Origin: Odobenus rosmarus divergens
Lineage: Eukaryota > Chordata > Mammalia > Carnivora > Odobenidae
Length of the DNA stretch: 64,000 nt
Direction: 5' to 3'
NCBI RefSeq assembly: GCF_000321225.1
Contig: NW_004450582.1
Span: 369,765-433,764 of the forward strand
Of the stretch, positions 23,560 through 33,008 are shown in pieces. The stretch's first letter is position 1. Every line of letters begins with the position of its first letter. The translations under genes were made by a program, and so were the position numbers. The notes under the pieces were generated by a model. It had not been told where the DNA came from. It worked only from the letters and a program-made list of their open reading frames with translations, and ran no database searches.

Positions 23560-24340
23560 TTCCCCTGATAAAGAGAATATTAAAATATATAGAAATAAAT
23601 AACTTTATTTATGATTACAGATTGGAAAAATTGAAAGGTATTAGCAACTAGTCCGTCAGTGTGTAAAATGAATAATACACTAGGAACAGGTAAGATCATT
23701 TCTAGAATGCAAGGAATGAACAGGTAAGATTATTTCTAGAATGCAAAGACATGCTTCAACCCAATTCATCACATTATCAAACTAAAAGGGACACAGCGTG
23801 GCTATAGCAACATGTGACAAAAAGGCAATGGATAAAATTCAGCTCTGTTCCAAACTAGCTAAAGAGAAATAGGAGGAAAGTGATTAAATAAATTCAGAAT
23901 AGTTACTGAAACCTAACAGCAAACACAAAGCAGTTAAATACTAAAGTCATTTCCATTAAAATCAGGAAAAAGCCAGAGATATCCACTATTGTCACTTTTC
24001 TTCAATGTTGTTTTAAAGGTTCTAGCTAATGTAACAGATAGAAAATGAAGTAATCAGTATAAATATTAAAAAGCAAATTATTTTCCTTGCAGATAATTGG
24101 GAAAACTCAAGAATCAATAAGAAAATTTGTGAGAGTGGCTAAATAAAAGACAAGGTAAATAGAATTTGTAGTTTTACGCTATGCCAAAAAGTGACTCGTT
24201 AGAAATAAAGGAAGAAATTCACTGAATGGTTAAAAAAAAAAAAAAACCTAAAAATACATAGGTTGTGGATTCCAGCATTCATATGAGAAATATTTTGAAA
24301 GGAAAACTGCAAAAAAAAAAAATTGTCCTCTGTTTTTCTG
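23560..24340 (+). mobile_element. Old L1 (L1M-like) ORF2 remnant
   Basis: The order of motifs follows the L1 reverse-transcriptase region: CAATGGATAAAATTCAG, then TTCCATTAAAATCAGGAAAA, CCACTATTGTCACTTTTCTT, GTTCTAGCTAATGTAACAGA, GCAGATAATTGGGAAAACTC. It is full of indels and stops. A 34-bp-period duplication (23684-23751) lies within it. Subfamily not determined. Confidence 0.75.
23684..23751. repeat. 34-bp tandem duplication
   Basis: GAACAGGTAAGATCATTTCT and what follows recurs with period 34 starting at 23718, with a few mismatches. Confidence 0.85.
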
Positions 24341-24465
24341 TTTATACTTACTGGATAAATACAGAAAAAAGTTCAGCTGGACAGAGAGCTCTTATAATAA
24401 CAATGGAATTATGAGGATTTGTTTTAACACTGTGAAATGAAATCAGCCAAAGTGAGACTCAGATG

Positions 24466-24575
24466 GTAGCAAATATTTTTTAGGACCTACTGCCTTCCAG
24501 ATACAGTTCCAAGGACTGGGGCCACCGCATTGAGAAGGACAGACAAAAATCTTTGCCCTTGTATATCTTATATTT
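24466..24575 (-). repeat. L2 3' fragment
   Basis: TAGGACCTACTGCCTTCCAG, GTTCCAAGGACTGGGGCCAC and AATCTTTGCCCTTGTATATC follow the reverse-strand L2 tail. Confidence 0.7.
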
Positions 24576-24579
24576 TAGT

Positions 24580-24795
24580 ACTATTTATGAAGTATTTTCC
24601 TTGAGCTAGGAACTATGCTAAGTATGTTACAGATGTAATCTCAGTCTTTAGGAACTATTATTACACTTATCTTAGAGACACTGAGGCACACGATGATTAA
24701 ATTACGTAGCCAAAGTTTCCAAGGTGCAAGTGGTCAAGCTACGATTCAAAATCCAGACAGTGTGTCTCCAGAGCCCATTCTCACTGACCGTGCGT
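24580..24795 (-). repeat. MIR
   Basis: Reverse-strand MIR: GAACTATGCTAAGTATGTTA, ACACTGAGGCACACGATGAT, then CAAAATCCAGACAGTGTGTC, in the expected order and spacing. Confidence 0.8.
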
Positions 24796-25189
24796 TAGTG
24801 TGCAGTGATCATGGGTCATAGAGCACCATAATGCTGCCACTGTGAACAAAGGGAGCTATTCCCTTACACATCTATGTTATCTTTTTAAGCTACTGGTATA
24901 CCATTGCTAAAATGTCAGTCAATTCAGTATATACCTGGGAGGGTGTGAAGTACCTACCAGGAAAACGCTCTTATCAGTAGCATCAAACACACCCAATTTT
25001 AATTCTGTTCTGAGGCTCAGAAAACAGTTCCCTGTGAAGCCTACGCATTGTCTTTCAGGTAATAATTTTGTGAATGAATAGAGAAATTTAGGCAATTCTT
25101 TGTTCTTTGGTTTCTTAAGCCTGTTGGAAAACAGCCAAACCATTTCATGATGGTTCCCCTAAATATATTAATAACGTGTATGTAAGGGA

Positions 25190-25222
25190 ATATATACATA
25201 TACATATACATATATATATATA
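25190..25222. repeat. TATACA/TA microsatellite
   Basis: Alternating TATACATA units pass into a pure TA run. Confidence 0.85.
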
Positions 25223-25860
25223 ATTTAATGCTTGAGAAGACATTTTGTTCTCTTTAAAAAAAAAAATCCCTATGGAAGTTTATGACCTTTGTAATCAATG
25301 CCTTTTTTAAAAACTGGGCTCTAGAGAGTGTTTGGGTTGGAAAAGGTCACCTATTTGCAATGATATATTCTGTCAAGAGTGTGTATAAGTGTAATATACT
25401 AGACCTTAACAATGTAATATATTTCATCGGAATAAGAGACCTTTTTTTTTTTGCTTTATATTTCAAATTGAGACTTTATTAACTATAGAGCTATGAATTA
25501 TTTCTTCTTGGATACATTCTTTTCGTGAATTAATGTGATTACTGTAGTGCTTTGAAATTTTTAGAGTCAGACCTGAGCCTGGACCAGGCTGAGATAGGTC
25601 TGTACCAAAGAGAACATTACTTCTCCCCCCCATCCCCCTTTCTACCCAACTGTTCCCCTCTTCCCCCAACCCATTTAACATTGAAGAGGTGGGAAATTAT
25701 TTTGAATTTATATTGTTCAAGTGAAGTAAGCAAAACAGTATTTTTCAAACTTCAGTAGTTTATGCGAATGTTCGAAGAAAAATAAGTTCTCTTAGAATCC
25801 CCTAAATGGCCAATGTCAGTGAATTTGAGAAAATTGCAGTACTGTCCCTTTGGGTAGTTA

Positions 25861-25900
25861 CTTAATATTTTCTATAATTTCTTAATATTTTCTATAAGTT
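25861..25900. repeat. 20-bp tandem duplication
   Basis: CTTAATATTTTCTATAATTT at 25861-25880 is followed at once by a near-identical copy (25881-25900). Confidence 0.85.
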
Positions 25901-26040
25901 TAATTAACTATAAGAGTTCAAAGAAGACTTCTGATAGGAGATGAGATTGGCATGAGAGATGAGGAGAAAATGCATTTCAGATGCTAGTAGCTGCCTGCCT
26001 GAGCAGCAGAGACTGTTGTAAACTTAACAGTAAGGCAACT

Positions 26041-26190
26041 GGACTGGTCAAATTAAGTGTAGAGTTGTTAGACAAAATACAGGATCCCCCATTAAATTTA
26101 AATTTCAGGTAAGTAATGGGTAATTTTTTTTAAATATAAGTATGCCCCGTGCAATATTTGGGAATCTTAAATCTGGCAACTCTAATTAGG
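26041..26190. repeat. Ancient interspersed repeat, family uncertain
   Basis: The passage with ACAAAATACAGGATCCCCCA, AAATTTAAATTTCAGGTAAG and GTGCAATATTTGGGAATCTT matches a widespread mammalian repeat that I recognise but cannot name safely. Confidence 0.5.
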
Positions 26191-26364
26191 TGGCTCATTT
26201 AGAAGAAAAAGAGAATTGTGGTCCTACAGAATTGGTCTAGAGAGGCATGCTGGGCAGAACGAATATTATTATGTGAGTAATATGGAGCTACTGTAGGTCA
26301 TTGAACAGATAAAAAGAAATTAGTGCTTTAAAGAAAAATCTTCTTCCAGTTGTCACAGACGGGC

Positions 26365-26501
26365 TTTTTTTTTTTTTTTAAGATTTTATGTATTTATTTG
26401 AGAGAGAGGGAGAAGCAGGCTCCCCGCTGAGCAGAGAGCCTGATGGGACCATGATCTGAGCAGATGCCGATGCTTAACCGACTGGGCCACCCAGGTGCCC
26501 C
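26365..26501 (-). mobile_element. CAN-SINE, internally deleted
   Basis: Reverse-strand SINE with T-rich tail complement (26365-26400), GA-rich part and the head complement CCACCCAGGTGCCCC at its right end. The CT-rich body and part of the tRNA region are missing relative to the full-length copies in this window. No clean target duplication was seen. Confidence 0.9.
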
Positions 26502-26509
26502 TGGCCTGG

Positions 26510-26690
26510 TTTGTTAGGAGAAGCGAATGCACTATTTTGTTGTTATGCCTACTCATCTCTCTCTCCAGCACTATACTGCAAACCTTTTGAAGGCACGGCA
26601 TTGTTGTACTTGTTTTATCATATCCAGCATCTGGTAGAAAACCTGGAAGGTAGTAAGTGCTCAATAAATCTGGACTGGAGGGCAGGAAGA
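26510..26690 (+). repeat. L2 3' fragment
   Basis: GAAGGCACGGCATTGTTGTA, ATCCAGCATCTGGTAGAAAA and GTAAGTGCTCAATAAATCTG follow the forward L2 tail. Confidence 0.7.
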
Positions 26691-27384
26691 AGGAGCGGAA
26701 TAGAATGAAATGCAAGCAGGAAATGAGATGTAGGAGGTAGATCCTGAGAATAAGGGGGAGGTACGCTTCCTCAGGGCAATCAGCTTGAATGCCTGCCTAA
26801 GTGAGATGCATAATATCATGACCTGTGCTTTTTGTTACTCTGGAGAGTAATGGGGTAATGATGGGAAAGACTATGTATGACCAGATATGCTGGGTAGTGA
26901 TGATACCAGATACAAGTTTTCCCCACCTTTTGGTAGCAATTCTGATACGTTGCCCACCTACACCGTCTGGAACGCGATCAAAGACAGACCTAATTTGTGC
27001 GGAGTTTCGGCAAGTAGATGATGATGTTGCCTAATGTGGGGCTGGTGTAGCTTTACTCAGTGTGGCTTTGTCCTTATTAGGTTATTTCTATAAGGTATAG
27101 TTCAGGAAAGGATATGGGGAGTGTGGTCTGATCCTTGTAACAGCTTCTAAATAATTTATTTTTGAGTTCTGCCTAGAGGTGTTATATCCATTGTACACTG
27201 AGTTCAAAATGGGACTTTAAAAATAGCTGGTACTAATCTAGTGGGTATAAGTAAAATTCCTATATGAAATCTAATTAGTTGACAAGGAAAGAATGCTAAT
27301 TTCCAGTTATGTCCCTGCTGTGGAGTTCAGTAACATCAGAGCATGTAAGACATGCATTAGGTAAAGGAGAGTGCATGGTATCAG
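26691..27384. other. Intronic, nothing assigned
   Basis: No gene or clear repeat was recognised. Confidence 0.4.
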
Positions 27385-27800
27385 AGAGGTTACTATCTAG
27401 TGAGGAAGAGACAGCAGAACAGAAGCTGGTACAAGTATTGTGAGGTCCATATAGTATATGAAAACAAGTGGTTAAATATCCAAAGGAAGGGGTTATTCAT
27501 TTTGCCTCAGGGAAATCAGAGGGTGACAGTTGAGCTGAGCATGGAAAAGGAGTAGTAGTTTGCCAGGAAGAATAGATGTAGTAGGGGCTAAACACTCAGG
27601 ACTGATAGGATATCAGGCATGAAAATAGATGGTGAATTGCGAGAGAAGAGAGCATGTTGGGGATGAGGCACAGTTGTGGAAGAGAAGACAGAAAGGAAGA
27701 CTGGGGGCAGGTGGGTTGGCCCTTTCATGCCTTCATGCCTTTATCCTTCATGTAGTGGGAAGCTATAGAGGGTTATAGGCAGAAGTAACACATTGGATCT
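27385..27800 (-). repeat. L2 fragment
   Basis: Purine-rich sequence following reverse-strand L2: AGTTGAGCTGAGCATGGAAA, AGTAGTAGTTTGCCAGGAAG, AGCATGTTGGGGATGAGGCA and TAGTGGGAAGCTATAGAGGG in order. It may extend to about 27990. Confidence 0.7.
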
Positions 27801-28224
27801 GTGTTATAGAACAGTACCTGGCTGCAGCATAGAGAGCAAAGAACAGGGCAGGGCAGGCTGGTAGAGAAGATGGTCAGCTAGGAGGTCGTAGTGTGAGTCC
27901 AGGCAGGAGAGAGACCTGACAGGATTGACTTTGAGGGTTTGGGGAGGGGAGGAGCAGTCAGAGGTGAATGTGAGACCTCTGGCTTGAGGGACTTGCAGAT
28001 TGTCCTGACGGGTCAGCACGGAACATGAAGGGGCAAGGCTACGTAGTCTGCAGAAGAGAGGCATGTTCTGTGTAAAGAGATCTAGACTTGTTCTGTAAGG
28101 CCCCAGCGAGTGGAAGGTCTAGAAAGACAGATTTGGGCTTTAAACGTAAGGACTTCTGCGAGATCAGGAAGTGAAAAGGGATCTTTAAGAAGTGGTAAAT
28201 TGCCTCTGAGTTTCCTTCTGTTCT

Positions 28225-28440
28225 ATTGAGGCAAGAGCAGGAATCCGTGGAGTTCACCTCTCCAATAACTATCCGTGCGCCCCTGGGCATGTGACATCTT
28301 TCTGAATGCTTCCCTTTCCTCATCCATAAAGTGGGGGAATAGACTGCCACCTGCTAATTAGGTGGTTGTGAGGATTAATGAGACAACCCATGTAAAATGC
28401 TTAGAACGGTGTCAGGTACAGAGCCAGGGCTGAAGAGACA
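28225..28440 (+). repeat. MIR
   Basis: Forward MIR: CCTGGGCATGTGACATCTTT, CCTTTCCTCATCCATAAAGT, then GTGAGGATTAATGAGACAAC and AATGCTTAGAACGGTGTCAG. Confidence 0.85.
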
Positions 28441-28959
28441 TTCACCCTTACGTGCTAAGCCCTTACATATTTGACCAGATATGTATTGATGTTGATTTGA
28501 GGTGTTTCTCTGCCATGTAAGCACGAGAAAATCTTCTGATTAATTTGTCTAATATGATGAGGTATTATTTTCAGAGACGAGTTAGACTTTTAGCTGCTTT
28601 TTCCATCACAAATTCTTTCGTGGATAGTATTATAGATAGATATTTCGTGGATAGATCTTACGTTTGTGGTTTCTAAAATGAATAAAGCCTCAGTTTTAGT
28701 GGGGTTTTATTCTTGTGGGTTTGTTTGCTAATTTTGAGCTCTAAAAGAGAACTTTGAGCTTTTTATAAATGCATTACAAATATAATAAGTTTAGATTATA
28801 CCTTGGAAGTCAGCACTGGGTTGTAGAATACCATGGATTGCCCTGTCATCTTTGACAAGGTAAGAAAATACCTTTTCCCCTTGTATGTTTTTTGTTTGTT
28901 TCTCTTTGTTACCAGTTTATCACACTATCTTATCCATCATACTTGGATTAAGGGCCAGA
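28441..28959. other. Intronic, nothing assigned
   Basis: No gene or known repeat recognised. Confidence 0.4.
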
Positions 28960-29130
28960 AGTCTGATATGGAGCGATCACCAGTCTGGGTATCAGAAACC
29001 ATAGACTTCAGGTTTCCATCACTGCTACTAATTGACTGTAAGATCTGAGGTGAGTCATTGTTACCTCTGTGCCTCAGTTTCTCCTGTAAAATGACTGTCA
29101 CCTACCACCTCGCAAATAAGAATGGTAAAG
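28960..29130 (+). repeat. MIR
   Basis: CAGTCTGGGTATCAGAAACC, TTGTTACCTCTGTGCCTCAG and TTTCTCCTGTAAAATGACTG follow the forward MIR. Confidence 0.7.
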
Positions 29131-29819
29131 GTTAATTTTCATAGTACAAATTTATATAAGAATGTTGGCCAAAAAAATGGCCAAAAAAAAAATCTTTGCG
29201 GTTGGAAAGAAAGCTATTTATTTCCCTCCCTGCCTTGTAGTTAGTGGAGAACAGATTGAAATTAACTCCATTGTCTCAGTAAGCAAACTGAGATTTAAAA
29301 TTGAAAAGTGGTAAATAATAATAATAATACATTTAATTTGAAAGTGGTAAAAATGGAGGGGGAGTTCCTAATTCAGGTTCTCACTGCACCTCCCCACCTA
29401 AACCACATTGCTGGTTAAGTGCTTTGAACCTGTCAGAAACAGAGTGTAGGAAAAAATACCAAGTACTATCAGCCTGCCAGCGTGGGCTGTCGGGAATATC
29501 TATTATGCCATCTGTCACAGGGGATTTTAGGTTGGAGGGCAGCAAATCCCTGACTGGGGACTCAGAGTTCAAAAGCAGAAGGTCTCCCCTCTCTTCCGCA
29601 TCTCGCCTGGCGTCTAAATCACTATCTGTTTTCAGGCATTTCACTGATCATACACCGTCAATCTGCAACTTCAGTGAAAAAAAGAAAGAAAGAAAAGGAG
29701 GGGGGAAAGAAAGCTTTCGGGGACCATTGTTCGTAGCACTGTTCCGGGGGTTCTGTAGTTTAAATCAGTGTCATTGAGATGTGTGATATGAAATGTCTAA
29801 GCCTGCTGCTGTCTTCCTC
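29131..29819. other. Intronic segment before CpG-rich block
   Basis: Contains an (AAT)n-like run near 29316-29330. The open frames on both strands at about 29381-29777 overlap each other and show no domain. Confidence 0.4.
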
Positions 29820-29859
29820 TAACTCGTTCTGGGGGCTGGCGCTAACCTTTTTCTAACAG

Positions 29860-29915
29860 CGACCGTCGCGCGCGCGGCGTGGGTGGAGGGAGGGCGGGCT
29901 TTCCAATGGGAACAG
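29860..29915 (+). other. Candidate cryptic or alternative 56-nt exon
   Basis: An acceptor-like CTTTTTCTAACAG (AG at 29858-29859, with branch-point-like GCTAAC upstream) and a donor AACAG/GTAAAC (GT at 29916-29917) bracket 56 nt of CpG-rich sequence. Inserted between the LIM1 and linker exons it would read open across its length, shift the frame (56 is not a multiple of 3) and meet a TGA five codons into the next exon. It could therefore be a LIM1-only or decay-triggering exon, or simply the donor of an alternative first exon. No transcript evidence is available here. Confidence 0.3.
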
Positions 29916-29971
29916 GTAAACTGCCGCCCGACGGGTTTGGTTCTTGGGGGAAGCGGAGAAGGAGCAATTAG

Positions 29972-30009
29972 GCAGTGGAGTAATGCTCTTGCAGTGGAGT
30001 AATGCTCTT
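29972..30009. repeat. Exact 19-bp tandem duplication
   Basis: GCAGTGGAGTAATGCTCTT occurs twice without a gap (29972-29990, 29991-30009), identical in both copies. Confidence 0.95.
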
Positions 30010-30130
30010 CGGGGCGCGGGCTCCAGTTCCGTAATCCATTCCTTTCTTAATGTGACTTGATGTAGATAGAGTGAGGGCCTATCAGGTGTGAAAAGCCGTG
30101 CTGCTCCTGGCGTGGAGTGGCCTCCAGACG

Positions 30131-30500
30131 GTGATTTGGCGACGTCAATCTAGTCATGCTTGATTTCGACACTTAACGTGGTAAAGCAGGATTTCTCTAC
30201 CCCCGATCAACTTCTCAATTAGCAAGCTGCCTTGTGTAACGGCCTTGTTTTGCAATCCCTCAGGGCTGTTTCAGGGGTCATTAGGGTGAGAAAACTTGAA
30301 CGGTCGCTCTGGCTGGAGCTGAGCGGGAAGGGAGCCCGAGAGCTTTCCTAAATATATAGAACCCTTTTTCAAGTTGTTTGCTTTCATGGGATTGATTCTT
30401 GGCACATTAAGGAGCTTAAGGCTCCAGGATCTTCTTTAAACTGCCCCCCTTATCGCCTTTGCAGCTGACAGGTTTTTTTGACAGGCTGAGAGTAAAAAGA
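30131..30500. promoter_or_regulatory. Candidate intronic enhancer
   Basis: This repeat-free flank of the CpG block carries TCAATTAGC, a MEF2-like CTAAATATATAG (30348-30359), an E-box CAGCTG (30462-30467) overlapping a TGACAG MEIS/PKNOX-type site (30466-30471) and a second TGACAG at 30479-30484. The motif density suggests regulatory use; binding is not shown. Confidence 0.35.
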
Positions 30501-32821
30501 GATAACTAGTAGGTTAGTACTTTATTTATACATGTGGACACACAAGCACATAGAGAGACGCGCGCACGCAAGTTCAAATATCTTTTAAGTTGTCTTTTCG
30601 GGGCCTGTGGTTACCAGTAAGTATCGGCTGTCAAATGATGCCAGTGCCTCATTTTTCTATATTCAGTGTGTCAAAGTTCAAAATCTTTATTTCTGCTGTT
30701 TTGTTCTGTTGTTTTATTCTGCTGATTTTGTTCGCTAATGATTTTAGATTGTGCCTTCTTCACTATTTTCTCTCTTGACCCCAGATAATATTTACATGAG
30801 TAATAGAGGTTACTATGAGGTTTATGCAATGGGCGTTTATGAACAGACATTGAAATATACTTTATTAATATGATTTTCCCTCTCTATGATTTGACTCAAT
30901 GGCTGATTCCTAACTTTAATACATTTACTTAAAAAATTAAGATTTCAAGGGATTTTTAAGTATAATTTTTTTCCCTTCACAAAATGAATCTGGATAAGAA
31001 AACACACGCAATAGAAGCGTAGATTAAGTATTTTTGAGAACTGTACTAATTACTTAGAAAACATCTCTCCTTTCAAGGATAGATTTCATATTTGTAATTT
31101 CCATTTTGAGAACCTATTTTCATGTCCACTTGGTATTATCACAGTGTTAGAAAATTAGATGAATGAATTAATATCAAATATTTTAGCAGATTCTGCCTTA
31201 AGGTGATATTCTTGGAGCAAACTATTCTAGCATATATTCCATGAACAGGTTTTCCCAGAGTGGTCTGCCTAGGTTTCTTACAAAAATATTTACTTTATTG
31301 ACACTGAGCCGAACTTTTATGGTTAATAATATATGCATGGTTCTAGAGATAACTGAACTCAGTGTATTTTCTAAATTGGAAGTGGGGATATATATTGATG
31401 TTACACACCCCAATACACTTTCTATTTGTGAAGGGTTGACATCCAGATTTAGAAGTGTTTAAGGAATAGTTAAAACTCTGGACACTGTGGCATAGCAATT
31501 TCTAAGAAGTACTTCAAATAATAAGTCCTAAAGGTGACACAACAAGGAAATACCTCAGTAGCTCTTTCTTTTTATAAGGAAAATACATACACATTCCAAA
31601 AACGAAGTCTTTACTTAAACTCAGTGCTATGGAAATAACATTTTACAGAAGAAAATGTTTTAAAAACTACACAGAAACATCATGTTTACATGATACTATT
31701 TGTGCATCATATGTATGAATGACCTTGTATGTGTAGATACAAAAATATAATCTACAGGTCTGATTATAATTCTTTTTGTATAGTTTTACTACACAAAAAT
31801 TCAACTTCAAGTTTTCGCCTCTATAATACTGTATTGATGTTGTACAAATCTATTATGGAGATCACCAAGCTTAGATTAATTAATACTGAAGAATTATACC
31901 TCTTCTTTCCACAGAACTATTTTCTTTTTGAGTTTTCTCTATTTCGTTGATTTCTTATTCCAAAAAAGAACTTGTCTCATCCTACAAATAATTGTTTTCA
32001 TGGGTTTATTTTGGTAATTCTTCTAAATCCTACTTTAAGGCAATTCAAAAATCTTTGAAAATATTCTCAAATTAAACCAGTTAAATATTGCATGTATACA
32101 TATATATATACACATACATACATATACAGAGATATAAAATACTAACTTGTACTGAATAAAAGTTGTATACTTTCCCTTTTAACTTGGTTTTAAGAGAATG
32201 TTACCAATCCAGTCTGACAACTAGAAGTCAAATTCTCCAGAAGTAAAATAGCTTTTCCCTGATCATCCAGTTACACTGCAGCTAGAATGAAAAATCACAG
32301 AATGTTAAAATTATATAAAAGCCCTTAAAGGATATTTAGTTCAATCTGCCTATTTGGGTCAAAAAAAAGGACCTGAAGAACAGAAAGTTTGAAATGTCTG
32401 AATTCTAATCAATCTTTGGCTGTTACTAGGTTTACCGTATAATTTTCTACCCAACCAGAACACTTTGAAAAAGCAAGCACTGCTAATAATTAGCCCGTGC
32501 CACAGGTACGCATTTAGGATTGTCTTGCACACACTGTGACGTGTAAATACCCTTGTTATTACAGAGAGTAAACCACATGTGATTTTTTAAAATGATAGTT
32601 TTGAGAGTACTTTCTTATAAGATTTTAAGAACAATTGTCCATTAAAATCCTAAAGAGGCAAATGATGTCAGATGTTAAATTTGCTTTGCAGAAAACACTT
32701 TTTTAAAAGAGAACCAATAAGATACCTTGAATCTTCGGTGATAATGTTCATGGAATTTGGAGGTAGGATATATTTTGATGCCTTCATAACAAATGATCCT
32801 TGGTTAAAAACGAGGATGACA
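30501..32821. other. Intronic, AT-rich
   Basis: A TATA/CATA microsatellite lies near 32093-32127. No gene or clear repeat family was recognised. Confidence 0.5.
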
Positions 32822-33008
32822 GGGGCACCTGGGTGGCTCAGTGGGTTAAGCATCTGCCTTCGGCTCAGGTCATGATCCCAGAGGAGCCCCACATGGGCTC
32901 ACTGCTCACTGGGGAGTTTGCTTCTCCTTCTCCCTCTGCCCCTCCCCGCCACTCTTGCTTTCTCTCTCTCTCAAATAAATTAATTAATAAATAAATTAAA
33001 AAAAAAAA
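32822..33008 (+). mobile_element. CAN-SINE (tRNA-derived)
   Basis: GGGGCACCTGGGTGGCTCAG head, a short tRNA-related part with a deletion in the B-box region, CT-rich body and an AAATAAATTAATTAATAAAT tail. Target duplications are imperfect (GAGGATGAC before, GAATGAC after). Confidence 0.95.

Larger units (their letters stand above)
24796..26040. other. Intronic, simple repeats only
   Basis: Contains a TA/CATA microsatellite at about 25190-25222 and an exact 20-bp tandem duplication at 25861-25900. No coding signal or other repeat recognised. Confidence 0.5.
29820..30130. promoter_or_regulatory. Intronic CpG-rich block (candidate alternative promoter)
   Basis: Unlike the rest of the intron this block is dense in CpG, with a CGACCGTCGCGCGCGCGGCG core at 29860-29879, a GGGCGGG GC-box at about 29892-29898 and CCAAT at 29903-29907. 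It also holds an exact 19-bp tandem duplication at 29972-30009. This composition is typical of a CpG-island promoter or a bivalent developmental element. Nothing downstream shows a start codon tied to it, so the role is inferred. Confidence 0.45.

Noticed and set aside
27804..28064. Minus-strand open frame with Leu/Ser-rich product
   Set aside because: Overlaps or abuts L2-derived sequence; no domain.
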